Shown here: piece by piece, positions 1 through 10,040 of the stretch
Layout: each line of letters opens with the position of its first letter
How positions within the stretch are numbered: position 1 is the stretch's first letter
Assembly: GCA_021018995.1 (NCBI GenBank)
Contig: CM037586.1
Coordinates: 149,648,060 to 149,712,059 of the forward strand
Length of the DNA: 64,000 nt
Reading direction: 5' to 3'
Source: Chloranthus sessilifolius
Taxonomy: Eukaryota > Streptophyta > Magnoliopsida > Chloranthales > Chloranthaceae
Translations under genes and position numbers: made by a program
The notes under the pieces: generated by a model
Told to the model about the DNA's origin: nothing
Seen by the model: only the letters and a program-made list of their open reading frames with translations
Database searches by the model: none

Positions 1-40
1 CTTCTATCATGGGAATTGGGGTCTCCTTCTTAAATAGACT

Positions 41-639
41 TCAAACACTTTCCATGCTTTCAATTAGATTATCCCAATCCAGCAGATTGGATAATTTTTC
101 TTCTACTAGGCCATCTAGTACATCTACTACACAACAGTCGTCAATGTCAATATGAGGCACTGTAGCAGGATTGTACACATTTAAATGGGCCTTTATATTC
201 TCAAAAGTAACCTCTATTACCCCTGACCTGCATTGTATGCAAGCATTTACAGTTGCCAAGAATGGTCTACCAAGGATAACAGGAATTGGAGTTTTGCTTT
301 TGCAAGGGTCCATGTCTAAAATAAGAATGTCAGCTGGATAATAGAATTTATCCACCCCAACTAAGACATCCTCTCTACCACACCCACAGGTCTCCTCTCA
401 GACCTATCAGTCAGTTGGAGCACAACTGATGTAGGTTTTAGCTCCCCCAAACCTAGCTCCTCATACACTGAATAAGGGAGTAAGTTTACACTGGCCCTTA
501 AATCCAAGAGGGCCTTTCCAATGGTGTGGATTCTGATTATGCAGGGGATAGTAGGTACCCCTGGGTCTTGTAATTTTTCAGGTATGGCGACGGACAAAAC
601 TGACTCAACATGCTCAACAGTAAAAACTCTTTTAGACAA
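41..639 (-). pseudogene. retrotransposon aspartic protease, frameshifted
   Basis: This region encodes the pepsin-like protease that cuts the Gag-Pol polyprotein of gypsy elements. The N-terminal part (639 to 361) has the order PTIPCII, then the active-site block LLDLRAS, then LLPYSVYEELGLGELKPTS. The C-terminal part (355 to 41) has VDKFYYPAD, then PVILGRPFLAT, the usual flap and second-half motif of plant gypsy proteases. The two parts are in different frames; the break is near 360-372, where GVVER changes frame into the REDVLVGV reading. The catalytic triad normally reads D-T/S/L-G-A; here the glycine is arginine (DLRAS), so the enzyme would be dead even without the frameshift. Reverse transcriptase should follow off the left edge. 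Confidence 0.85.
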
Positions 640-678
640 TTGTACCCTAGCTTTCCTCTTTTGAGTGCAGAGGTCCTT

Positions 679-1708
679 TTAAAATTTAACATAGGCAGGG
701 ACTTGCGTTATGGCATCAAGCAGGGGCAAGTTGATCTGAATCTGCTTGAAAGTCTCCAGCATTTCCTCCATCTGAGCATTTCCTTTATCAAGAGGGGTTG
801 GGCCAGCAGGAGCTTGAGGAAATGGCAGTTGTGGCACTGCTGGTGCCACTGCTGCTTGCCTACTGCCATTATGGTCATATTTTTTTCTTTTCCTTTTATC
901 TTCATTTATTTCTTTATGTTGGGGCTCAACATCAGCCCCATTATTTTTCCCTAGCTGATCAACAATAGGGGACACAAGTCTCGGCTCCTTGACACTAACA
1001 ATCCTTTCATTTTTCAGTTTCATTTTCTGTGACCTCCTCCTGTTCACTGCCCACTAAATTGTCAACCACCCTGCCACTCCTAAGGGTAGTTATGGCATCA
1101 ACATCCTCATGGGTAAAGGGTGTTTCTCCAAGCAAGAGCTGCCCTTTTGAATTGGATAAGGGCTGACTGGGCAATTTTTCTTCCTTCCTTGTGTTCAGAG
1201 CAATACAAATCTGTCCCATCTGGTCCTCAATCTTCTTGATGCTCTGTCCATGAGAATTGACGATTTGCACAAAGCTCCCCAATTTCTGCATTGAAGCCAG
1301 CATCTGCTCTTCAAATGAAGAGGTCCTTGGCTGTTGTGGGGGCAGAGCCAACTAGTAAGATTGTGGGGCAGGTAACAGGAAATTTTACCTTGGTGGGTAA
1401 CCTTGATTAAACTGGTGTTGAGGTATGTAAGGAGCAACCATTTGCTGCTGCTAGGGTTGAGGATATGAGTCTTGTCTCCACCTCATATTTAGGTAGTTCC
1501 TCCAAGAATATCCAGCAGGCTGCTGCCCAAAGGTTTGAGCAGCATTGGCATGCTCCATAATAAAATCCAAAAATTGGTTGGCAGATGGACAATCATGAAT
1601 AGAATGTGTGGGGGATTGGCATATCAGACATGCCTCCTCCACCTGTGCAACCATTCGAGGCTGCATCACATTCATCAATTTATCAAACTTCAAGCTCAGG
1701 TTGTCCAC
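679..1708 (-). pseudogene. retrotransposon gag, C-terminal half with zinc knuckle
   Basis: This is the nucleocapsid end of Gag and the linker towards protease. At 1708-1451 the frame encodes one CCHC zinc knuckle (C-x2-C-x4-H-x4-C, in CLICQSPTHSIHDC), which binds RNA. At 1351-1007 it carries the FEEQML...LGSFVQ helix region and the TTLRSGRVV motif common in plant gypsy gag. At 1047-679 another frame holds the lysine/arginine-rich stretch and the block EEMLETFKQIQINLPLLDAI that usually comes just before protease. The two frames differ, so at least one frameshift lies near 1010-1047. Stops also separate the zinc-knuckle piece from the next one at 1351-1451. Confidence 0.8.
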
Positions 1709-2519
1709 CTTCCTCTCCAGATCACCTTACACCTTCACTTCATATATTCCACCTCTAGGGGTCGCCTCTTTCACCATCTTAGCTGAAATCTGACTGTCAT
1801 TGCGTGATAGAGACTCCTGCTTCCTTAGCTGTCTTGTGGAGGTAGCTACCACCACAGGAAGCATCCACCATATCCCTGCTCTTGGTATTAATTCCTTGAT
1901 AAAACACCTGAACAAGCTGCCACACTGGGATTTAGTGATGGGGATATTATTTTAACATCTCCTGAAATCTTTTCCAAGCTTCAGAAAAATTCTCAGTTGA
2001 GGATTGAGTGAATGACAAAATATTTGTCCTCATCTGGCTTATTTTGTTCATAGGGAAAAACTTTGCCAGAAATTTGGTTTGAAGGTCACTCCATGACTGT
2101 ATGCTGTTGACTGGGAGCTTTGATAGTCATGTGCCGGCTTTGTTCTTTAATGAAAAAGGAAAAAGCCTTAATTTAGTGGCATTAGGCCCCAAGCCAGCAA
2201 TATTGAAGGTAGTGTAAAGTGCTAAAAATTGGTCAATATGCTTGTAGGGATCTTTACTCAGCCCATGAAATGAAGACAACATACTGATGGTGAAGGATTT
2301 AATTTCAAAGTTCCCCTCAATAGAGGGAAACTGAATGCAAAAGGGAGAGGTGTACTCCCCAGGTGCATTGTATTCTTTCAATGTCCTTTGCCTCTCAGTC
2401 ATGGCAGCTGGTTCAGTCTCAATAGCAGGGCCTTGGGTGGTGTGTTTAGGTCTAAGGATCCTTTCCACCTTCGAATTTGGGGGTTCCAAGTTAGGGTTTA
2501 AGGACCTTCTACCGAGCAT
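1709..2519 (-). pseudogene. retrotransposon gag, capsid (N-terminal) half
   Basis: The reading begins at the ATG whose complement is 2517-2519 and runs clean to 2127. It shows the plant Retrotrans_gag style: RTLKEYNAPGEY, FCIQFPSIEGNFEIKS, FHGLSKDPYKHIDQF and LRLFPFSLKNKA. The same frame continues to about 1830 with further gag matches (SWSDLQTKFLAKFFPM, RTNILSFTQS, FSEAWKRFQEML, VWQLVQVFYQGI) but is broken by stops. One, just after 2127, sits where gag normally has tryptophan (TGG to TGA). Two more lie near 1940-1955 and one near 1800. The codon before each stop supports C-to-T or G-to-A decay for most of them. Capsid assembly is the family function; this copy cannot make it. Confidence 0.85.
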
Positions 2520-2837
2520 ACACTCACCAACAGTAATGAAAATGCTTACAAGTACACATAAAGAATTTCAAATAAAAAAAAAGTAATAACTACACAGATT
2601 TACGCTAAACAAAATAACAGGGGATTCAACATAAATGACATGAGATTTAAGGAAAAGAAAGTGCAAACAGAGCTAGCTACACTCCACATGCAGCTCTAGC
2701 TTTTCCCTTCTTCTGCTGTCCATTTCTAAAAAATTCCACAAGGAATCAGTAGTACTTTAGTTCTAGATTAAACACAACTACAAAGAATTTGTTAGTCTAA
2801 GTTATAGTACAACTCAGGTCTACTAAAAAGATCAATA
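2520..2837 (-). other. untranslated leader between primer site and gag
   Basis: About 320 bases with no open frame separate the primer site from the gag start. AT-rich runs lie at 2570-2620. No other structure is seen. Confidence 0.6.
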
Positions 2838-2855
2838 TTCCCGACAGCGGCGCCA
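2838..2855 (-). promoter_or_regulatory. primer binding site, tRNA-Asp type
   Basis: On the minus strand the 18 bases read TGGCGCCGCTGTCGGGAA. This matches the plant Athila-type site TGGCGCCGTTGCCGGGGA at about 15 of 18 positions. It lies 6 bases inside the LTR end at 2862 (TGATAGG on the plus strand), where reverse transcription would be primed. It fixes both the element strand and the LTR boundary. Confidence 0.85.
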
Positions 2856-3575
2856 AAAACTTGATAGGATATTTTAGATGCTTGCTGTTAACTTTATTTG
2901 AAAACAGTGATAAGAATGTGTTAGTAAAAATAATTCAAAGGTGGATTGAAAAATACAAAACAGCAAGTCTAAAAATACATACAGTCCTACAAGATACAGG
3001 GTCTATTGTAACAAGTTTTGATAAGTAAGAGTTTGTCACACATAGAAATTGATCTAGAACTCAAAATGGGCTATAATAGTAGGCCTCCAGATCTAGCTAG
3101 AGATTTGATAATCCTAAAGAAAGGGAGTTGGCTGTCTCGACTACACTAAATTAATCCTAAAAGCAGAGAAAGAAAATATAGCCCTATCCTAAAGAAAGGG
3201 ATTAAAAGGAGGATGGTGGTAGTGTGTGTCAAAATAAAATACAAAAATTATGAGAAGTAAGCAGTTGAGCTAGAGTTAATGATACAGTAATGTAAATCAG
3301 ATTTAGTCTGTCTCTGCAGTGCTCCTTTCTGAGATGCTATTAAAAGCCTCAACAAGGTATAAGCTTCCAGTTTAACCCATGCCATTTGGGGCGCTCTTAG
3401 GGTTATACTCTGTCCACTCTAATGGTCACATGGTATCCGATAGAGCTGTCAAATCCCATTAGTTAAATTAGAAATTTGCTAGTCTAATCCAGAAGAGTGG
3501 ATCGATCATTTCCACAGCCACTGGACGAGCTCTAGTCATGAATACTATTATAATACTATGTAATGCCAGTGCTAT

Positions 3576-6120
3576 TGTGACAGCCCGAATTTTGGCACCC
3601 CGAAACTCATGCCATCAGCACGATCCTCCAGACCGTGCCTCAAAACCATGCACGAAACATTGGTATAACAAGCAATGATAAATAAATAATGCAAATAATT
3701 GCATAAGGTGAAAAAGTAACATGCCCATTTGACACAAACAAAAGACAGTTCTACTTTCATTCCACTGGATGAACATAGAACCGAGATGAACCATCAGTGA
3801 TAAACAGATCACCCCAGATGGTTCGCCAAAAGAAATAATCAATTTAATTACATTATTTATCAAAAATAAAGGTTTGACATACCAAGCCGTACAATCTGCT
3901 CTCAAAAACTCTCTCTCAAAGTACTCAGCGGAGTCTCCTAGAAGAAGTCCTCGGGAGGAGGCTTCAACTCATCCCCAGGCACGCAATCCGAATCACCCGG
4001 ATCTACGTCTCCCGAAGCCTCGGCCGCCGCCAATAAAGGACCTATTGCGTATAGTCAAAAGGGTGAGCTACATCCTAGCTCAATAGGGAGCCACACAATG
4101 AATATATAAATCAAAATCTCACATATATTCCATGATATTCTAAGCATGATGTGTCTATGCATTTGCTAGAAGATAATTTAAAAGATGGTGATTTGCATTC
4201 AAGTTACTGGTAATTTGTATGTCTTACTTTACTGTTGATTTGTCATGAATGACAGTGAACAGGCCTAAAGTAAAACTTAAAATTTCAACTTAAGTAATCC
4301 CCGAGTAATATAGCATCGAGCCCCGATGGAATACCCACCATCGTCGCCTAAATAGATAGTTGTTATATGTATTCCCTGAGAATACTACTCAAGCCCCTTT
4401 CTCAATAGGCAGCGGGGTTAAATCTCATCTCAACATCCCTGGGATGTGCTTACTGTGTATGGATAGACCTCCGCACAGGTGTACGGATTGGCCGCCGTAC
4501 CGGTCACGGATATCCTGCCACGCCAGTCGTGGGTATCCCGCCACGTCGGTGGGGTATTCTAAACAAACCTTAAATAACAAAAATAACATGTGCTTTACAT
4601 ATAGTTATTCACCGTGTAAAGTGCTATCTTATATCAGTTAGGCCTCAAAAGTAATTATTCAATCATATATACATCCCTAGGATGTCTAATTTACTCGTAT
4701 CACATTGATGCCTTTATTACTTTCTCATCCCCTGGGGATGTCTCATTTTTATTTGCTCTCTTAGTTTCAATTACTCGCATCACACAGATGCCTTTATCAC
4801 ATTCTTGGTGTCACACGCACACCCATTTTCGCAAAGCTTTTCACAGTTAAAATATTTTCAATTATGATAAGTATATCACTACATACATGCTCTTGCAATT
4901 AAAGTATATGTTCAAGGTGTTCCCTACCTCAGTTCTCCGAAGGTCCAAGCATCAAGGTCCCACGTAGCTCCTTGTGCTCGCTTTCACACGTACCACCTAT
5001 GGTACATCACAACACATGCAATACATCACTAAAGATGTAATAAAGAAGGCCCTAGACCCTCCATGAATCTCAAAGTCAAACTAGAAAGTCAAGTAAAGCT
5101 GCCAAAGTCGATTAATCGATTCCCAAAATTGATTAATCGATTAATCAATTAATCAATTCCCAAAATTGATTAATCGAGATTCAAATTCGATTAATCGTTC
5201 CCAAATCGATTAATCGAACTCTCTAACATGGTGAGGTCGATTCTTAAATCGAGTGGTCGAAAATCCGAAATCAATTAGTTGATGCCAAATCGATTAATCA
5301 AAATCCAAAATCGATTAATCGATTTCCCAACTCGATTAGTCGATTTCCCCAGGTCTTGTTTCTCCAGCCACTGGAGGTACCCAGTCGATTAGTCGATTCC
5401 TAAATCGATTAATCGACCTTCAACTTTGATTAATCGATTTCTAAATCGATTAATCGAAATCAGGTATTGCTGACTTTTTAACTTCCAGACAAAAATCGAT
5501 TAATCGAATCCCAATTTTGATTAATCGATTTGGTCAGATTCAGCCCTCTTTCGGGCTGTTCTTTTAAATCTTTTCCTTTTCTTTTCCCTTCCTTTTCTAA
5601 GCCTTTAATCTATCCTTTTAACCCTTCTGGACTGAATTTAATCATCTACAATCTATGCATTAACTTCAATTAAAACTCACCTCTATAAATCCTTTAAAGG
5701 ATTGATTTGTTGGGTTTGATGGCTAGGGTTCCAGCTTTTGCTTCAACGATTTCAACACGTTGAATCCGGCAGTCAATGCTCAATCTCCTCTTGATTTGCA
5801 TTAACTCCTAGCCTCCAATAACTCCTCTTTACTCCCTCTCTCTTTCTCTTTTTAACTCTCTCTTCAACAACTAAAATAAATGAATCCTCGATTTATTAAA
5901 CCTTTTTATCCCCTTTCCTGCTTGTGTGTTAAACACATACACCAGAGATAGGTGCACGTGACCCTAATTCACACTATACACTATACTTAAGTCATATTGA
6001 CTTCACATTCATTCATCACTTCATGAGTCCGCTGTTTGACCATCACTTGGTCAAACCTACGACCAATCGGGCACGGATCTCGAGGTTAATGTTTAACGCT
6101 CAATTTTTTGGGATATTATA
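3576..6120 (-). mobile_element. Ty3/gypsy solo LTR, copy 1, inserted in the Athila-like LTR
   Basis: The plus strand begins TGTGACAGCCCG and ends GGGATATTATA, the reverse of the copy at 19417-21974, which begins TGTAATATCCCG and ends GGGCTGTCACA. The 5-bp flanks are GCTAT (3571-3575) and GCTAC (6121-6125), a target duplication with one C/T difference. The last base pair of the LTR reads TA where CA is expected, also a C-to-T change. No primer site, gag or pol is present, so it is a solo LTR left by LTR-LTR recombination. Shared landmarks with copy 2 are the CTCACCC...GCAGG block near 4050, the Y-rich CTTCTTCTAG-type block near 3940, paired ATCCC words, and the TCGATTAATCGA array. Length and ends suggest a chromovirus (Tekay/Del-like) family; that name is tentative. 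Confidence 0.85.
5106..5536 (-). repeat. TCGATTAATCGA palindrome array inside solo LTR copy 1
   Basis: At least a dozen exact or one-step variants of the 12-bp palindrome TCGATTAATCGA occur in about 430 bases, spaced mostly about 20-25 bases apart with C/A-rich linkers such as TTCCCAAAA. Variants include TCGATTAGTCGA and TTGATTAATCGA. The same array lies at the matching position of copy 2. Confidence 0.85.
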
Positions 6121-7977
6121 GCTACAAGCTCCCCAGATTTGTGGACAGATCTGACTGACATCCATAGGTATTCCAACCCATAAGATCCTAAGTGCTTTGC
6201 TAAGGCTAACTGCTCACAGTGCCCATAAAAAGGACCATGCAAAAGGTTGAATAAGGCCTTAGATTCAGCTGGTCATTGCTGCAAACGACTTGTAATGACT
6301 CAGCCTCAAGCTGCAATTACTACAAAGAGACTAGATCTAATATCTGATGTAGATTAGGTAAGACAGAGGGGACCCAGTTACTGTACAAACCTCCTCACAA
6401 GGCTCTGGAAGCTCATGTGCAGGGGAAAAGAATCATCCTCAAACATATGACTGGACACAACCTTAGGGCTATACTCTGTCCACTACAATGGTCACAGGGT
6501 ATCCCATTGGTCTATCCATACCTCAGAGGTCTGAGAAAGAATATGTAAACTGCTGCAACCACCATCGTCCGCAGGCCTCCGAGCTCCCCAGATCTCACTA
6601 CAGATCCAACATTGCTTTTCATGTGTCTATCAAACCAAAGGAAAATAAGGTGGTAAATAATAGATCTACTAGAAACTGAATGGGCTAGTCCCAAATATAT
6701 GGATCCAATAGACATCTAAAGAAACCATAAGATCTATAGATTTGATTAAGCATTAAAATAATAGTTCATTGATAACAGCAAAACTTACAATGAATCGCTC
6801 TCACAATTTATACCTATACTGCTTGCTCATCCACGATCCCAATGTATACAAAATCTATTATAAGACTGAAACAAAACTAAACCTAGCTGCTTACAGGGAG
6901 ACTAGTCAGCAAGTGCTGGGCTAAGAGAAGAAAAATAGGAAAAATAAGTGATCAAATCCTAACCCTAGCCTGCTAGAGCTCTTAGTCGGAAGAGGATGAA
7001 GGAAATATGAAAATAATAAACTCTAAGTACAACTTATATACTTTGTCAAAATAGCCTTGGCTCTAAAGAGATTAACCCTAATTTTTTCAGCAGACATGGC
7101 ACTGTTACAACCCTTGAATGGCTCAAGATGTACGCTTCAAAATCTGTGTCTCAGGAAGTGTGCCATAGCCTTGGGAAATTACCAAAAGGTCCCTGAGTTA
7201 AAACTGAGAAGTGGAGAGCCCGTGCTTCGCGGGGCTGGCAGCTGTTTTAGTTTACTCGTGCAGTTGCTTTGCTTTCACGGAGTTGCCTTTGGCTGATGGG
7301 AAGGGCACATTCGCGTAGTAACCTTTAGTGAATCTTTATCACAGTTGCTTTGCCGTCGCGGTCTTCTGCTATCCCGGAAACCCGGGGTGTTTATAGTGAG
7401 AGCTTCAGGAGCTCTCTCTCTCTCGTTAAGTACTCGCGCAGGTGGGCTCTTGCACTTGTGTAGTAACTTGTAAGGCTGCAGAGTACGCGAGAGGAAATTT
7501 TGGGCTTTTCTCTCTTCCAGGGCCACGCTAGAACTCCACGAGGTGACTTTTTGTTCTCTAGGTATATGGGCTCGTTGTGTTCCTCGCACAACTGGTTTGA
7601 GGCTTGATCTCCACGAGTGTTTCGGGACCACAAATTCTGAAGGTTTTACACCGCGAGATTTTCGCGATGTCTTTACAGCTCTCCTCTTGACTGCGTGGCC
7701 TATCTGCGCGAGAGCTTCTTCCACTGCATCTTTAGCTTCGCGAGGAGGTTCCTCAACTCAGTGAGGCCTATTTCTTGACACTCTGCTGCACTACACTTGC
7801 TGCTGTTGCAGCATCCTTCCTTCTCAGCTGACTTCAATCATCTGCTAGACTTTAGGTAAATGATGATCAACAACAGTAAGTCACCATGGCGAGCACTACC
7901 AAGGTGTTCCATTAGGCTTTGGCTCAGCTGTCATCTTTGCTTGTATTCTCTCTCTTCCTTGGGCCAAAAAGCTAGGG

Positions 7978-7988
7978 TTTTATATAAA
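7978..7988 (-). promoter_or_regulatory. LTR TATA box
   Basis: TTTATATAAA lies about 125 bases inside the proposed LTR start at 8110, the usual U3-to-R spacing for a retrotransposon promoter. Read on the minus strand it is followed by ACCCTAGC and purine-rich leader sequence. Confidence 0.5.
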
Positions 7989-8110
7989 GCTGCACATTTT
8001 ATTTCCAACTACAAAATATACTTAACAAATGATTATTAGTGGGATTCAAGGTTCATCAAAGGCTAGGTTAAGGGGTGAAAAGTGATACTTTTCAGTGCGT
8101 AATAGTATCA

Positions 8111-8819
8111 GATTAGCCAGACCTTTGAATAGGCATCTGATCGTTGAATGTGTTTTTCTACTCCTGGTAAATGCCATCAACAAAAAAGAGTTCCCATAGA
8201 ATCTGATCACAGCTGGTGAAATTTTTTTTGATGAATTAGATTACTGGGTTCCACAAGCAAGCAATTATTCTGGATCTCCATTGAGGAGCATAAAACTCTA
8301 ATGAAATATCTCAGAGGTTTACATGAGTACATCACAGGGAGCCCTGTTGTTCTGGGTTGGCTTGACAGGGCCATTCAAGGAAACAACAGATCTTTACCCG
8401 CTTGCCTACAAATTAACTCTCGATCTTGAGTTTAGATTCGTTTTGTCGCCTAGACGAATTAATCCCGAATTATTCGCGAATTTTTTTAAAAATTCGCCTG
8501 ATCATAAAAAATTAAATTGCTAATAATTCGTGAATTATTCCTGAATAATTCCTAATTTTTTTAAAAAAAAGTGTGACAAACTAATTTTTTAAAATATTTT
8601 TATAATTTTAAATCTTTTTATTTTTTAATTTTTTTCACCGAACTATTGCCGAACCCCGATTTGGTGACTATGGTTGAAACTTAAGATAACAATCATTATT
8701 GAGTTGTATCATGTGTATTTTAGTATTTATTTATTATTTATTATTTTATTTTTATTTTTTTATCATTAGTTTTATTATTTTATTTGTGTCCATTGTCGTG
8801 ATCAAGCCAACTTATGTGT
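8111..8819. other. AT-rich stretch without genes
   Basis: After the Athila LTR end the DNA is plain AT-rich sequence, with poly-T and TTTATT runs at 8560-8780. A few words (CGAATTATTCGCGAATTTTT, near 8460) form short imperfect inverted repeats. No gene or element end could be supported. Confidence 0.5.
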
Positions 8820-8828
8820 TTTTTTAAA

Positions 8829-9497
8829 GGGAAATTTCCAGGATTGATCCTGTCAAATTCAACTTTTCCGCTAGAGACCCTATAGTTTCACCTTTCACCA
8901 AACCGACCAACTTTAAGTCGAGTCGGTTCCAGCTAGCACAAAAAGTCTTAAACACCCTTTCTTATACTTTTTATCATTCTACATAATTTAAAATTTTAAA
9001 AATTTACATGTTTTTTTATATTTACGCGATGTGAAGCAACATCTATGCCGCATGATTTGAAGGTCACAATATAAAGATCAATGTTGCCAAAGATTGACAC
9101 GAAAAAAGGCGATATCGCCTCTTTAAAAAAAAAAAATTTCGCTTGTCTAGATAGTCACTAGCGACTCGATAGACAGTCTCTAGCGATTCTCTATACAGTC
9201 GATTTTTTTTTTGAAGAGGCAATATACTCATGCCTTTAGCTGGTGATCTTATGTACCGTGAACACATATTATGGCCTTCATCGACCATAGATCTTCACAC
9301 ACAGAAATATAAAAAAGTGCAAATTTTTAAAATTTTAAACTATGTAGAACCATAAAAAGTGTAAGAAGGGGTATTTGAGACTTTTTGTGCTAGCTGGAAT
9401 TGGCTCGGCTAGGAGCTGGTCGGTTAGGTGAAAGGTGAAATTATAGGGCCTCGAACGGAAAAGGTGAATCTGACAGGGTCGATCCTGTAAATTTCCC
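8829..9497. mobile_element. Mutator-like foldback MITE, family A copy 1
   Basis: The element begins GGGAAATTTCC and ends GTAAATTTCCC. The two arms, each about 300 bases, are imperfect reverse complements; the left arm words GATCCTGTCA and CGACCAACTTTA, for example, pair with right arm words near 9470 and 9410. The flanks are an identical 9-bp duplication TTTTTTAAA (8820-8828 and 9498-9506), the Mutator superfamily hallmark. The centre holds short GACAGTCGATT-like repeats that recall the richer centre of copy 2 at 32297-33110. No coding capacity. Confidence 0.85.
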
Positions 9498-9674
9498 TTT
9501 TTTAAATGAGTTTGGTTGGAGAGAGAGAGAGTATAAAAAGAAGAATATAATGACTTGAATATTTTTTTAAACACATTTGTATGAGAATTTCAATGACCTA
9601 ACACATAAAATAATGTGCGAGCCGGATTTTCCATGCTGTAATTACTTAAAAAAATTATACGATAATTTCAACAA

Positions 9675-10040
9675 GGGCGCTTTAACTTGCACATGAGATT
9701 TATACCGTGGCACATGGTTTAATAAGAAAGACTTGTTATTTTTGGGATCTCTGCCACGTGAAACACCATTTAAGCCGTGTAAATAGAAGGTCATCCACGA
9801 AACACGATCTCTATTATCTGATTTAACACACTCAACCTGTGAATCTGGTGATGGTCTTTCTCTGTGTTAAATAAGATGATAGACCTTTCGTGCCAATCTT
9901 TGGCAAGAAAGATCTTTATATCATGACCTTCAGATCAAACTGCTTAGATAGTGTTCCATGTGGCATAGTTAAAAAAAAGATACAGTCTTGTTTTTTAAAT
10001 ATTGTGCCATGATACAAATCTCGTGTGCAAGTAGTAGTTA
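9675..10040. mobile_element. degraded Mutator-like MITE, family B
   Basis: The left arm (TTAACTTGCACATGAG, then ACCGTGGCACATGG and AAGAAAGAC) pairs with the right arm (GTCTTG..., TGTGCCATGATAC, CTCGTGTGCAAGTA). The same words occur in the better copies at 22611, 23024 and 46086. The outer right end is degraded and no 9-bp duplication could be found. Confidence 0.6.

Larger units (their letters stand above)
1..8110 (-). mobile_element. Athila-like Ty3/gypsy retrotransposon, 5' part, decayed
   Basis: Read on the minus strand the order is LTR (8110 to 2862), tRNA primer site, untranslated leader, gag, zinc knuckle, protease. Reverse transcriptase, RNase H, integrase and the 3' LTR would lie left of base 1. 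The primer site and the gag and protease wording match plant Athila/Tat-type gypsy elements. The LTR is interrupted by an unrelated solo LTR at 3576-6120, so the element's own sequence in the window is about 5.56 kb. Coding parts carry stops and frameshifts, so it is inactive. The Athila rather than Tat assignment is inferred from the tRNA-Asp-type primer site and the gag style. Confidence 0.85.
2862..8110 (-). repeat. 5' LTR of the Athila-like element (split by an insertion)
   Basis: The plus strand begins TGATAGGATATTTT next to the primer site and ends at GTAATAGTATCA (8110), so the minus-strand LTR starts TGATACTATTACG and ends ATCCTATCA with TGATA/TATCA termini. Without the nested solo LTR and its target duplication it is about 2.7 kb. 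It has internal tandem structure: the words GGGYTATACTCTGTCCAC and GGTCACANGGTATCC occur at about 3410 and 6470, about 0.5 kb apart once the insertion is removed. The part at 7200-7750 is clearly more GC-rich than its surroundings and repeats GCAGTTGCTTTGC at about 7260 and 7340. A 149-codon open frame there (7275-7724, minus) has no recognisable domain and is not called a gene. The partner LTR is outside the window. Confidence 0.7.

Noticed and set aside
5106..5536. CRISPR array
   Set aside because: Evenly spaced palindromic repeats look superficially similar, but the repeats are only 12 bases and degenerate, the linkers are alike rather than unique, and the genome is that of a plant.
7275..7724. 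149-codon minus frame in the Athila-like LTR
   Set aside because: It lies in LTR sequence between the TATA box and the primer site, has no domain, and overlaps other open frames on both strands, as expected in a GC-rich block.
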